DNA from: JAZKHT01 sp040385245
Lineage (GTDB): Bacteria > Pseudomonadota > Alphaproteobacteria > Rhodobacterales > Rhodobacteraceae
Assembly (NCBI GenBank): GCA_040385245.1
Contig: JAZKHT010000012.1
Location: 68,570 to 132,569 of the forward strand
Direction: 5' to 3'
DNA: 64,000 bases
The position numbers and the translations under genes are program-made. Under the pieces are notes generated by a model. That model was not told the origin of the DNA and ran no database searches. It saw only the letters and a list, made by a program, of their open reading frames with translations. Shown here in pieces: positions 16,800 through 24,992 of the stretch (position 1 is the first letter of the stretch; each line of letters begins with the position of its first letter).

Positions 16800-16850
16800 G
16801 TCTTTTTCTGTGTCTAAATACTTTGGGGGTCCGGGGGTGGAACCCCCGGC
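16800..16850 (-). repeat. Dispersed hairpin plus GTATTTA repeat, copy 3
   Basis: On the minus strand GCCGGGGGTTCCACCCCCGG forms the hairpin and ACCCCCAAAGTATTTAGACA plus CAGAAAAAGAC the tail. It lies between convergent genes; the final codons and the TAG stop of thpR are within it. Confidence 0.6.
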
Positions 16851-17401
16851 GTCGGCCCTTCGCGCAGCGCGTACCGAGCAAGCGGGTCATAGCGCGCGCC
16901 CTTTGGGTTCAGGGTGGACCGGTAAAGCACGACCTCGGACACCGGGAACGGGTCTGTCCGAAACCCCATGTCAGCGGCAATCGCCCGTTCCAGCCGCATC
17001 GCATCGGCCGCGGGCGGCGGGGCAAAACTGCCCAAAGTCACATGCGGGTGAAAGCGGCGAGGATCGACCTTGCAGCCTGCGCTGCGGGCTGCGTGGTCCA
17101 ACTTGGCCTGAAGCCGCGTCAAAGACGCGGACGGCGCGACACCGGCCCATGCGGCGCGGGGACGATTTCCGCCGAACAGGCCAAGCCCTTGCAGGTGCAC
17201 CGAAAACGCATCCGACCGAATGGCGCTGAACAGGTCGTGGGCGTCGGTCAGCACGGGCTCTGGCACCTCGCCCAGAAACACCAGCGTCAGGTGCAGGTTT
17301 TCAGGTTCCACCTTGCGCGGCAGCGGCAACAGGAACTGCTGTACCGCCAGCGCCGAGCGCACGGCATCCGGCAGGTCGATGGCCAGAAACGCCCGGATCA
17401 T
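16814..17401 (-). CDS. thpR: RNA 2',3'-cyclic phosphodiesterase ThpR
   Basis: 2H phosphoesterase family enzyme (formerly 2'-5' RNA ligase), 195 residues. The two histidine motifs H37-LTL and H120-VTL are both present, as is the family N-terminus MIRAFLAIDLP. The ATG overlaps the stop of the HDAC-family gene (ATGA), so the two are translationally coupled. The last ten or so residues (VPPPDPQSI) are encoded by the hairpin repeat at 16800-16850 and are not family sequence, suggesting the original C-terminus was altered by the repeat. Confidence 0.9.
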   Translation of the reverse strand: MIRAFLAIDLPDAVRSALAVQQFLLPLPRKVEPENLHLTLVFLGEVPEPVLTDAHDLFSAIRSDAFSVHLQGLGLFGGNRPRAAWAGVAPSASLTRLQAKLDHAARSAGCKVDPRRFHPHVTLGSFAPPPAADAMRLERAIAADMGFRTDPFPVSEVVLYRSTLNPKGARYDPLARYALREGPTPGVPPPDPQSI

Positions 17402-18513
17402 CGGCGCGACAGGATGGCCAGCCGGTCGCGGACTTCAGCCCGGACCGGGCCTGGACGGGGGGCATCGCGCAGGGTTGTCAGCATCGCATCCTCTGGCCCG
17501 GGGCGGCCGCCGCCACCCCAGGACAGGGCGCGCAGCACATCCCCGGCAGCGTCAGGCAGACGGTCAGGGATTTCAAGCCCGGCCAGCGTGGCCCAGACCC
17601 CCGCCCAGCACCGCCCCACCGACCATGGGTTATACCCACCGCCCCCCAGCACCAGAAAACGTGCCGACAGCGGCATCAGCGCCGCCACAACCGCCCAATG
17701 CGCGTTGTTCGACAGCGCCAGTCGCGACAGCGGATCTTCCAGCAGCGCATCGGCCCCACATTGCAGGATCACGGCATCGGGGCGAAAGGCAGTCACTCGG
17801 GGCAGGATCAAATTCTCGACCACCGCCTGCATTTCCGTGTCGTTGAAGCCGCGCGGCACCGGCAGGTTGAAGGCCGACCCACCACCTGCGTCTGTCAGCG
17901 CACCGGTAAAGGGCCAACGGTTTTCTTCGTGCACGGAAATCATCAGGCAATCAGCATCGCCGACAAAAACAGGCTCCACCCCATCCGGGTGATGGGCGTC
18001 GATGTCGACATAGGCCAGCCTTCGCACCCCGGCGCGCCGAAAGGTCTGCATCGCCAGCACTGGATCGTTCAGATAACAAAAGCCATTGGCGCGGTCAGGC
18101 AGCCCGTGATGCGTGCCACCGCCCGGCACATGGATGGCGCCCGGGGTCGTGGCCAGCAATTCCGCCGCCAACATCACCCCCCCTGCCCCGGTTGCCGGTC
18201 GGCTGTAGACCTGCGCAAAGACCGGGTTCGACAGGGTGCCAAGCCCATGGCGCGCGCGCACCGCATCGCTGACAGTGCCGCGCGTTTCGGCATCTTGCAG
18301 GGCGGCAATGTAGTCGGGCGTGTGAAATCCGGTCAAAGCGGCGGGCTTGGCGCGCGGACTGGTACGATAGCGCGGTGACGGCAGCCAACCCAAGGCACGG
18401 CACAGATCCATCACCGTCGATACGCGCGGCACCCGCAGCGGATGGGCGGCACCGTAGGACGACCCGCGATAGATGTCGGACCCGATGAACAGCGGCCCCG
18501 GCACGGCTGTCAC
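17398..18513 (-). CDS. Histone-deacetylase/AcuC-family zinc deacylase
   Basis: Zinc-dependent deacylase of the arginase/HDAC fold, 371 residues. Visible active-site positions are H135-H136 in GGGTHHGLPDR, zinc ligands D172 and H174 in VDIDAHHPDG, D255 in QCGAD, and the transition-state tyrosine Y294 in GGGGYNPW. This matches AcuC-like class I proteins; known members remove acetyl groups from proteins (e.g. acetyl-CoA synthetase) or from acetylpolyamines. GTG at 18513 overlaps the stop of the upstream peroxidase gene (GTGA). The substrate is unknown; proximity to a polyamine importer makes an acetylpolyamine substrate worth testing, without direct evidence. Confidence 0.87.
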   Translation of the reverse strand: MTAVPGPLFIGSDIYRGSSYGAAHPLRVPRVSTVMDLCRALGWLPSPRYRTSPRAKPAALTGFHTPDYIAALQDAETRGTVSDAVRARHGLGTLSNPVFAQVYSRPATGAGGVMLAAELLATTPGAIHVPGGGTHHGLPDRANGFCYLNDPVLAMQTFRRAGVRRLAYVDIDAHHPDGVEPVFVGDADCLMISVHEENRWPFTGALTDAGGGSAFNLPVPRGFNDTEMQAVVENLILPRVTAFRPDAVILQCGADALLEDPLSRLALSNNAHWAVVAALMPLSARFLVLGGGGYNPWSVGRCWAGVWATLAGLEIPDRLPDAAGDVLRALSWGGGGRPGPEDAMLTTLRDAPRPGPVRAEVRDRLAILSRR

Positions 18514-19019
18514 GGCAGCAAAGCCTCGATCCGCCGCAGAACCGGGCTTGCGTTCGGGCGCATCACCGACCCCCAGGTTTCCACCACCTCGCCCGCGGGC
18601 CCGATCAGCACCTTGTTGAAATTCCACCCCGGCACAAAGTCATGCTCTGCCGCAAGCCAGGCGTAAAACGGATGCGCCGCATTGCCTTTGACATGGGTGA
18701 TGTCGGTCATCGGGATCGTCAGATCGAAATTCGCGGCACAGTAATCCTTGACTGCGGCGGCATCCGACAGCTCTTGCCGGAAATCGTCTGACGGCACCGC
18801 CAGCACCACCAGACCGCGCGGGCCATAGGTGTCGTGCAGGGCCTGAAGGTCATCGAATTGCGGCGCAAAACCGCACAGCGAAGCCGTGTTGACCACCAGC
18901 ACGGGTTTACCAAGGTAGGCATCCATCTCGATCGTGCCGCCGTCGATCGATGGAAAACTGAACCCGGCAAGGGCCGGAGCCGGCAGCAGGGCGGCAATCA
19001 GAAGGGCGAAAAGGCGCAT
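18510..19019 (-). CDS. Exported glutathione-peroxidase-family protein
   Basis: Thioredoxin-fold peroxidase of 169 residues with signal peptide MRLFALLIAALLPAPALA. The peroxidatic cysteine is C49 in NTASLCGFAPQ (selenocysteine position in animal enzymes), the usual WNFNK motif is at 132-136, and C93 may resolve. The glutamine motif normally written PSNQF reads PSDDF here, so one residue of the classical tetrad is replaced. The ATG at 19019 has GAGG 7 bases upstream. It heads a coupled three-gene unit with the HDAC-family enzyme and thpR and probably acts in the periplasm on peroxides. Confidence 0.85.
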   Translation of the reverse strand: MRLFALLIAALLPAPALAGFSFPSIDGGTIEMDAYLGKPVLVVNTASLCGFAPQFDDLQALHDTYGPRGLVVLAVPSDDFRQELSDAAAVKDYCAANFDLTIPMTDITHVKGNAAHPFYAWLAAEHDFVPGWNFNKVLIGPAGEVVETWGSVMRPNASPVLRRIEALLP

Positions 19020-19046
19020 GGCAGATCCTCGGCATGGGTCGCACAT

Positions 19047-19074
19047 TAGATAAACCGTTCCAAAGGCAAATCAA
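19047..19074 (-). promoter_or_regulatory. Candidate promoter of the peroxidase-HDAC-thpR unit
   Basis: On the minus strand TTGATT (19069-19074) and TATCTA (19047-19052) are 16 bases apart, ending 27 bases before the start codon. The -35 overlaps the perfect palindrome ATCAAATTTGAT (19070-19081), a possible operator. Confidence 0.45.
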
Positions 19075-19202
19075 ATTTGATGAAGGGCGCAGCGCCGCAG
19101 TCACCAGCCCGACGCAAATTGATGGGAACGTCGCCCGATCTGGTGTATTGTAACAGATGAGCAGCAAATCATTCCCGAAAAACCGGGGCAGGCAAGATAC
19201 CG

Positions 19203-19691
19203 ATGGACCGCACGTCTAACACCCAGTTCTCCCCTACCGGGGAAGGGCCGCGCAGCCAGTTTGGCGCGCTGTGCTGGCGCAAAGCGGACAGCGGGATCGA
19301 GGTCTTGCTGATCACCAGCCGCGACACCGGGCGTTGGGTCATTCCAAAGGGCTGGCCGATCGACGGGCTTGGCCCCGCCGGGTCGGCCGAGCGGGAAGCC
19401 TGGGAAGAGGCGGGGGTAAAGGGCGATCTGGCGCAGCAGCCGGTCGGCTTTTTCTCGTATGACAAGGGCATCGCCCCGGATGAAACCCTGCCTTGTGTGG
19501 TGTCGGTTTTTCCCTTGCATGTCACATCGCTGGCGGACCGGTTCCCCGAACGTAAAGAACGCCGCCGCAAGTGGTTTTCCCCCGAAAAGGCCGCCCGCAA
19601 GGTGGCAGAGCCGGAATTGCAGTGCCTGCTGACCGATCTGGCAAAGGATGCCACATCGCTTGCCCACCCCGCTGCGGACCCGACCCCGTAA
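19203..19691 (+). CDS. Nudix hydrolase (DIPP-like)
   Basis: Nudix pyrophosphatase, 162 residues, resembling diphosphoinositol-polyphosphate/ADP-ribose type hydrolases. The Nudix helix reads REAWEEAGV at 64-72, with the IPKGWP motif at 47-52 before it; the first, less strict glutamate of the consensus is Leu56. A typical YDKG and late RRKWFSPEKAA follow. Substrate cannot be set. Transcribed divergently from the peroxidase operon, with about 180 bases between the two start codons. Confidence 0.85.
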   Translation: MDRTSNTQFSPTGEGPRSQFGALCWRKADSGIEVLLITSRDTGRWVIPKGWPIDGLGPAGSAEREAWEEAGVKGDLAQQPVGFFSYDKGIAPDETLPCVVSVFPLHVTSLADRFPERKERRRKWFSPEKAARKVAEPELQCLLTDLAKDATSLAHPAADPTP

Positions 19692-19715
19692 CTTCAGGCC
19701 CGTCAGGATTATCCC

Positions 19716-19967
19716 ATGCGTTTTGCCCTGATTGCGCTGCTGCTGTCTGCCACACCGGCGCTTTCGTCGTAGGACGAGGCTTGGACCGAGTTCCGCGCGC
19801 AGGTCGAAGCGGCCTGCCGCGCCCTTGCCACCGCGGATGCGGTGATCGAGGTGAACCCCTTCGGGTCGGAAAGCTATGGGGTGGCCCTAGTGACCATGGA
19901 TCAGGACCGCGCGGTCTGCATCTATGACAAGGTGGCGCAGACGGCGGAACTGACCGCGCCGTTCTAA
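19716..19967 (+). pseudogene. Small secreted protein gene interrupted by an amber codon
   Basis: An ATG with AGGA 7 bases upstream opens a clear signal peptide, MRFALIALLLSATPALSS, then TAG (19770-19772), then the same frame continues open for 64 codons (DEAWTEFRAQVEAACRAL... to CIYDKVAQTAELTAPF) and ends with TAA at 19967. Base composition and codon use downstream are as in neighbouring genes. A single C-to-T change from CAG, giving a Q-D-E-A-W mature start, would explain it. It could be a real null mutation, a sequencing error, or rarely suppression. The intact protein would be an 83-residue exported protein of unknown function. Confidence 0.75.
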
Positions 19968-20023
19968 GGGTGGCCTTCCCGGCCCGCTGGCCCTAATCTG
20001 CGCCAAAAGCAGCAGGGGGCCGC

Positions 20024-20212
20024 ATGAAATTCCTTGATCCCAACCACCCGGCCTTTCGCAATCCCGTCCTGCGGTGGTTGACCTGCATCGCACCCATCGC
20101 GTGGGGTGGGTTCGAGCTGTACACAGGCAACCCCGGCTGGGCGCTTCTGTTCATCGGGGCCGGGGCTTATGCCGTTTGGATGCTGATCATCAAAGGCCCG
20201 GATCAGGGCTGA
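20024..20212 (+). CDS. Small membrane protein, DUF3329-like
   Basis: A 62-residue protein MKFLDPNHPAFRNPVLRWLT... with two hydrophobic stretches (about 17-31 and 37-55) and an ending WMLIIKGPDQG. It resembles the DUF3329-type small proteins of Rhodobacteraceae, from memory. AGGGGG lies 4 bases upstream of the ATG. The last 10 bases overlap the end of the convergent parA-like gene. Function unknown. Confidence 0.65.
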   Translation: MKFLDPNHPAFRNPVLRWLTCIAPIAWGGFELYTGNPGWALLFIGAGAYAVWMLIIKGPDQG

Positions 20213-20829
20213 AGCAGGGCCATCACCTCGTCTGCTAAGGCCTGCACCTCGGTCGCGGCGGGGGATTTGCCCGCCTCGGACGCGCCCAGCCCCTGCCCCA
20301 GCGTTTCGGCAAAGACCACCCGCTGGGCAAGGCGCGACTGTGCAACGCCCGCCATCTCGCCCGCGGCGATCGCCACCTCTTCGGCCAGTCTCGTGCCCGC
20401 ACTGCCCCGGTTCATCACCAGCAGCGCGCGGCGGCTTTCCCGCGCCACAAGGTCAAGCACCCCGTCAGTGGCCCACAGATCGACGTGGCTGGATGCGACG
20501 GGCACCAGCACAAGATCGGCCTCGCGCAGCGCCGGGCGCAGATCGGCGTCTGCCTTGGGCGGCGTGTCGATGATCACGATGTCATTGGATTTGCGCAGCT
20601 TTTCACATTCATAGCTGACCCCCCAGGCGGATGCGGTGGAAAGTTCCATCCCCGCCTCACCCAACCGCGCGCGACGGGCAAGGAACCAGCGGCCCAAGGA
20701 CCCCTGCGGATCGGTGTCCAGCAGCGCTACGCGCAGGCCCGCCCGCGCAAAGGCCACGGCAAGGTTGACGGCGACGGTCGTCTTGCCCGACCCGCCCTTT
20801 TGCTGTGCGATGGTGATGACGTGACCCAT
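20203..20829 (-). CDS. ParA/MinD-family ATPase (orphan)
   Basis: Deviant Walker-A ATPase of 208 residues: KGGSGKTT at 11-18, Walker A' DTDPQGS around 40-46 and IIDTPPKADADL later. The short N-terminus without a DNA-binding domain resembles ParF/orphan ParA proteins positioning cargo rather than plasmid ParA. No parB-like partner is adjacent. The ATG at 20829 has AGGGG 6 bases upstream. Just upstream is an inverted repeat TTATGC-N9-GCATAA at 20840-20860, a possible operator. Role (chromosome, cargo or carboxysome-like positioning) unknown. Confidence 0.85.
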   Translation of the reverse strand: MGHVITIAQQKGGSGKTTVAVNLAVAFARAGLRVALLDTDPQGSLGRWFLARRARLGEAGMELSTASAWGVSYECEKLRKSNDIVIIDTPPKADADLRPALREADLVLVPVASSHVDLWATDGVLDLVARESRRALLVMNRGSAGTRLAEEVAIAAGEMAGVAQSRLAQRVVFAETLGQGLGASEAGKSPAATEVQALADEVMALLQP

Positions 20830-20839
20830 GCGAATCCCC

Positions 20840-20860
20840 TTATGCCGCAGCGCAGCATAA
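20840..20860. promoter_or_regulatory. Inverted repeat upstream of parA-like gene
   Basis: TTATGC and GCATAA flank a 9-base GC-rich spacer, 11 bases before the parA-like start codon. Symmetry and position suggest a repressor site; no known consensus recognised. Confidence 0.3.
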
Positions 20861-20911
20861 CCGGAATGATTGGATTTTCCCATGCGTCATTGGCGTCAGC
20901 GGGGAATTGGG

Positions 20912-21199
20912 TCAGCAGCGGATATTGCCCCGCATCTCGCCCGAGTCGCCTTGCAGGCTACGCTCCGACAGCGTGCAACCGGGGACGGACGAGGCCAGCG
21001 CAATCATGTCGGCCCGGATCGCCTGATGCTCGCCCCGCCGGGCATAGCCCAGGCGGATCACCTCCACCCGCCGGTCGGTGTGGTAAACCGTGTAATCGCG
21101 CCCGTTCAGGGTGGTGTCGATCCGGTTGGCCCGAAGAAACTCGGGCGCCGGCGACGCCCCACAGGAGACGAGGAGGAGAAGAGGGATCAGGCGTATCAT
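20912..21199 (-). CDS. Small putative lipoprotein
   Basis: A 95-residue protein with a lipoprotein signal: MIRLIPLLLLVSC with the lipobox LVSC and Cys13 as the acylation site, then GASPAPEFLRANR. Two more cysteines (CTLSERS and the C-terminal NIRC) could form a disulfide. No ribosome-binding site is visible before the ATG. It lies between the parA-like gene and the PAP2 gene on the same strand. Family not recognised. Confidence 0.7.
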   Translation of the reverse strand: MIRLIPLLLLVSCGASPAPEFLRANRIDTTLNGRDYTVYHTDRRVEVIRLGYARRGEHQAIRADMIALASSVPGCTLSERSLQGDSGEMRGNIRC

Positions 21200-21234
21200 G
21201 GGGGGAAGTGTGGGGCAGGAAGGTTAAGGAGGGG

Positions 21235-21915
21235 TTAACCCCCAATCAACCCCAACAAAATCCGCGTGTTCAGGAACAGCGTCGCCGCCTCGAACGTGAC
21301 AACGAACAGGAACGCTGTGGGCAGAAAGGGGCGGGCTTCTGCCTTTTTCACAAGGGGCGTGACGAGCCGGGTCAGTGGTTGGATTACCACCGCGACCATT
21401 CCGGCGCCAAGGGCCATGCCTGCCAGAATGTCTGACGGATAGTGTAGCCCGGCGTAAATTCGGGGCAGCAGGATAAAGGTCAGCACATATCCCAGAACGG
21501 CAAGACCCACCGGTCGGTTGACGATGATAAACCCCGCAGCCAGCGCCGTAAAAAACAGCGCGTGGTCAGATGGAAAACTGCTCCACCCGTCCAGAAATTG
21601 CGGCGATTGGCCATAGGGCGGCCGGATATCAAGGCGCAGCAGATGCAAGGGCCGGTCGCGGAACGGCAGGGCGGCGGCCAGCACACGTGCGACGGCGACC
21701 CCAAGGGACGCGATGGCCAGAACCGCCACCAGGTCCGGGCGCTGGCGGGGCTGCGCGGCCCACAGCCCCCAAAAGACCGCCATCAGCACGGCCCCCTTCA
21801 ACAGCGGCAACCGAACAAAACTGCCCAAGACCAGGTCCAGTCCCACCGTCCGCCCGGCAGCCGCATTCAGCGCCTGCGCAAGCGCATGGTCAGCGGCGAT
21901 CAGGGTTTCGAACAT
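21235..21915 (-). CDS. PAP2-family membrane phosphatase
   Basis: Integral-membrane phosphatidic-acid-phosphatase-like enzyme, 226 residues and about six helices. The three motifs are present: R86/R88-P near LPFRDRPLH, PSDH at 115-118, and R152 IYAGLH158 YPSD162, the last supplying the catalytic histidine-aspartate pair. Likely substrates are phosphatidate or undecaprenyl pyrophosphate. It follows lepA on the same strand after 29 bases. Confidence 0.88.
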   Translation of the reverse strand: MFETLIAADHALAQALNAAAGRTVGLDLVLGSFVRLPLLKGAVLMAVFWGLWAAQPRQRPDLVAVLAIASLGVAVARVLAAALPFRDRPLHLLRLDIRPPYGQSPQFLDGWSSFPSDHALFFTALAAGFIIVNRPVGLAVLGYVLTFILLPRIYAGLHYPSDILAGMALGAGMVAVVIQPLTRLVTPLVKKAEARPFLPTAFLFVVTFEAATLFLNTRILLGLIGG

Positions 21916-21944
21916 CGCACGCTGGGCAAGCGCGGATCACCCCG

Positions 21945-23744
21945 TCACCCATCCATCTTCAATGCGGAAATGAACGCCTCTTGCGGGATTTCCACCTTGC
22001 CGAACTGGCGCATCTTCTTTTTGCCAGCCTTTTGCTTGTCCAGCAGCTTGCGTTTGCGCGACGCGTCGCCGCCGTAGCATTTGGCTGTCACGTCCTTGCG
22101 CATGGCCGAGATGGTCTCGCGGGCAATAACGCGGCCGCCGATTGCGGCCTGGATCGGGATCTTGAACATGTGCCGGGGGATCAGGTCTTTCAGCTTTTCC
22201 ACCATGGCGCGGCCTCGCGCCTCGGCCCGGTCGCGGTGTACCATCATCGACAGGGCGTCGACGGGTTCGTCGTTCACCAGGATCGACATCTTGACCAGAA
22301 AATCCTCGCGGTATTCGCTGATGACGTAGTCAAAGCTGGCATAGCCCTTGGTCACCGATTTCAGGCGGTCGTAGAAATCGAACACGACTTCGGCCAGCGG
22401 CAGGTCATAGACCACCATCGCGCGCGACCCGGCATAGGACAGGTCAAGCTGGATGCCGCGCCTGTCCTGACACAGCTTCAGGATGTCGCCCAGATATTCG
22501 TCTGGCACCATGATGGTGGCCTTGATGCGCGGCTCGTCGATGTGGTCGATATAGGTCAGGTCGGGCATGTCGGCGGGGTTGTGCAGATCGCGCACCTCGC
22601 CATCCTTCATGTGCAGTTTGAACACCACGGACGGGGCGGTGGTGATCAGGTCCAGATCGTATTCACGCTCCAACCGGTCGCGGATCACCTCAAGGTGCAA
22701 CAGGCCAAGGAAGCCGCAGCGAAAGCCAAAGCCAAGGGCAGCGCTGGTTTCCATTTCTGAACTGAAGGATGCGTCGTTCAGCGACAGCTTTTCAATGGCG
22801 TCGCGCAGGGGTTCGAAATCGGCGGCGTCCACCGGGAACAGGCCACAGAACACCACCGGCTGCGCGGGTTTGAACCCGGGCAGCGGCGTTTCACAGCCCT
22901 TGCGTTCGTGGGTGATGGTATCGCCCACACGGGTGTCGCGCACCTGTTTGATCGAGGCGGTGAAAATGCCGATCTCGCCGGGCCCCAGTTCGTCGATATC
23001 GACCATCTGCGGTTTCAGCACGGCCAGCTTGTCGATGCCGTAAACGGCGTTCGTCTGCATCATGCGGACGCGGTCGCCCTTTTTCATCACGCCGTCCATG
23101 ATGCGGACCATGACGACGACGCCCAGATAGGCATCATACCAGCTGTCCACAAGCATCGCCTTGAGGGGTGCTGTGCGGTCGCCTTTGGGGGCCGGAAGGC
23201 GGGTCACGATCGCCTCTAGCACGTCGGGGATGCCAAGGCCGGACTTGGCCGAGATGTTGATGGCATTTGACGCATCAAGGCCGATGACGTCTTCGATCTG
23301 CTGTTTGACGCGTTCGGGTTCAGCGGCTGGCAGGTCGATCTTGTTCAGGACGGGCACGATTTCATGCCCTGCATCCAGCGCCTGATAGACGTTGGCCAGC
23401 GTCTGCGCCTCAACCCCCTGGGACGCATCGACCACCAGAAGCGAGCCTTCGACGGCGCGCATCGAACGGGACACCTCATAGGCGAAATCGACGTGGCCGG
23501 GGGTGTCGATCAGGTTCAGGATATAGGTCTTGCCATCCTTGGCCGGATATTCGATGCGGACGGTGTTCGCCTTGATGGTGATGCCGCGTTCGCGTTCGAT
23601 ATCCATGCTATCGAGCATCTGCGCCTTCATATCACGTGCGGCCACCGTGCCCGTCATCTGGATCAGACGGTCGGCAAGGGTGGATTTACCGTGGTCGATA
23701 TGGGCCACGATGGAGAAGTTGCGGATGAGGTCAAGCTGGGTCAT
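21945..23744 (-). CDS. lepA: Elongation factor 4 (LepA)
   Basis: Ribosome-associated translational GTPase that affects initiation and elongation under stress. 599 residues, the normal length. G1 is AHIDHGKSTL at 14-23; G2 RERGITIKA, G3 DTPGHVDFA and G4 NKIDLP follow. The C-terminal LepA-specific domain ends GKKKMRQFGKVEIPQEAF. The start MTQLDLIRNFSIVAH at 23744 matches the family; in-frame codons further upstream give low-complexity sequence. Confidence 0.97.
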   Translation of the reverse strand: MTQLDLIRNFSIVAHIDHGKSTLADRLIQMTGTVAARDMKAQMLDSMDIERERGITIKANTVRIEYPAKDGKTYILNLIDTPGHVDFAYEVSRSMRAVEGSLLVVDASQGVEAQTLANVYQALDAGHEIVPVLNKIDLPAAEPERVKQQIEDVIGLDASNAINISAKSGLGIPDVLEAIVTRLPAPKGDRTAPLKAMLVDSWYDAYLGVVVMVRIMDGVMKKGDRVRMMQTNAVYGIDKLAVLKPQMVDIDELGPGEIGIFTASIKQVRDTRVGDTITHERKGCETPLPGFKPAQPVVFCGLFPVDAADFEPLRDAIEKLSLNDASFSSEMETSAALGFGFRCGFLGLLHLEVIRDRLEREYDLDLITTAPSVVFKLHMKDGEVRDLHNPADMPDLTYIDHIDEPRIKATIMVPDEYLGDILKLCQDRRGIQLDLSYAGSRAMVVYDLPLAEVVFDFYDRLKSVTKGYASFDYVISEYREDFLVKMSILVNDEPVDALSMMVHRDRAEARGRAMVEKLKDLIPRHMFKIPIQAAIGGRVIARETISAMRKDVTAKCYGGDASRKRKLLDKQKAGKKKMRQFGKVEIPQEAFISALKMDG

Positions 23745-24074
23745 GCGCGCGATATAGCGGGTTCGTCGGGGTGGGGGAAGGGGGAAGGATTTGCCGTGGG
23801 TTGCGGGGCGCGCACAGCCCCGCCGGGGCAGGGCCACCGGTCAGACGACCGCGCGGCAGACTGGACATGCACACCTGCCGACAGCGAAGCGAGGCACCCT
23901 ATCTAGTGTAACGGACCACGCCAGGCGCGACAGTTTGCGCGCAAGCAAAGGCTTGGCGCATCTTGTCGCGCAAGCCACGGGGGATATTGAAAAATCGGCG
24001 TCGAACCGACATACTCCACCCCAGAAAATGACCGCAGGCGCAGGGGCTGCCCGCCCTTCGGCGAGAGGCATGAA
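23745..24074. other. Intergenic region between lepA and a small secreted protein
   Basis: About 330 bases between divergent genes. It must hold the lepA promoter on the minus strand and the promoter of the 24075 gene on the plus strand, but I cannot pick convincing -35/-10 pairs. No tRNA, riboswitch or repeat-family copy was recognised. Confidence 0.5.
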
Positions 24075-24383
24075 ATGAGCAGACCCTTGGTTTTGGCCGC
24101 GCTTGCGGCACTGGCTTTGCCGTTGTTGGCGCAGAACGCTGTGGCGGGACCGATTGAAAACGCCTGCATGCGGGCAGATCGGGGCAACCGCGCCCTGTGC
24201 GGCTGTATCCAGCAGGTGGCGGATATGACCCTGCGGGGCGCGGATCAGCGCAAGGCGGCGACGTTCTTCAAGGACCCCGACAAGGCGCATGACACCTGGA
24301 TGTCAAAGCGCAGTTCGGACGATGCGTTCTGGGAACGCTACAAGGCTTTTGGTGCCACGGCCGAGGCGCGCTGCGCCGGATAG
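24075..24383 (+). CDS. Small secreted cysteine-containing protein
   Basis: A 102-residue exported protein: signal peptide MSRPLVLAALAALALPLLAQNAVA, then a helical mature domain with four cysteines (ENACMRAD, ALCGCIQQ and the C-terminal EARCAG), likely disulfide-bonded. GAGAGG lies 6 bases before the ATG. It resembles conserved hypothetical proteins of Rhodobacteraceae; no function known to me. Confidence 0.75.
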   Translation: MSRPLVLAALAALALPLLAQNAVAGPIENACMRADRGNRALCGCIQQVADMTLRGADQRKAATFFKDPDKAHDTWMSKRSSDDAFWERYKAFGATAEARCAG

Positions 24384-24388
24384 CACCG

Positions 24389-24940
24389 TCAGCGAAACGC
24401 AGGGCCATGCGCCCACAGCGTCAGTGACCAGCGCGTGCCACGGGTGACGGGTGTGACCCGGTGCAGCACGAAACTGGGGAACACTGTCGCCGTGCCACGC
24501 TCTCGCGGTGCCTGCGCAATCGCGCTGTTGGGCCACAGTTCCAGCGCGCCGCCGTCGTAATCGGCAGGGTCCGACAGTTGCACGACAATCGTCAATTTGC
24601 GTCTTGACGCCAGCGCCCCGGCCCCGATGTCGGAATGCCAGTCAAAATGGCCCGCGCGTTCGGCACCATACCGTGCCACTTGCGCGCTTTCGGCAAAGTC
24701 GGTCAGATCAAAACCGAACCCTTCGCGGTTGGCCTGCGCGGTGGTGCGCATCGCGCGGTCCATGACCCACGCAGCGTCTGGAACGTCATCCAGCCAGGCA
24801 ATCTCGGCCCGGCGGATCGAATGGTCCTTTGCCTGCCGCACCAACCCTGCATCCGACATCCGCGCCGCGGCCGCATGGGCAATCACGCGGTCACATTCCT
24901 GCGCCGTCAGGGCGTCGGGCAAGGTCAGAAACGGGGTCAT
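24389..24940 (-). CDS. 2-oxoglutarate/Fe(II)-dependent oxygenase (prolyl-4-hydroxylase type)
   Basis: Fe(II)/2OG dioxygenase of 183 residues, similar to PKHD-type hydroxylases. The metal triad is H102-x-D104 in DWHSDIG and H160 in FVLHRV, with R170 as the 2OG carboxylate ligand. The start at 24940 (MTPFLTLPDAL) fits the family; upstream in-frame sequence overlaps the copper chaperone gene. Substrate unknown; it ends convergently with the secreted-protein gene. Confidence 0.82.
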   Translation of the reverse strand: MTPFLTLPDALTAQECDRVIAHAAAARMSDAGLVRQAKDHSIRRAEIAWLDDVPDAAWVMDRAMRTTAQANREGFGFDLTDFAESAQVARYGAERAGHFDWHSDIGAGALASRRKLTIVVQLSDPADYDGGALELWPNSAIAQAPRERGTATVFPSFVLHRVTPVTRGTRWSLTLWAHGPAFR

Positions 24941-24992
24941 GTCATGGCCTTGCACAGGAAACAGGGTCGCCCTGTCCGGGCGACCCAAGGGT

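Noticed and set aside
17398..18513. Loss of the HDAC active site because DIDAHHPDG has Pro where Gly is common
   Set aside because: The position varies among AcuC-like proteins and the zinc ligands D172, H174, D255 and Y294 are intact.
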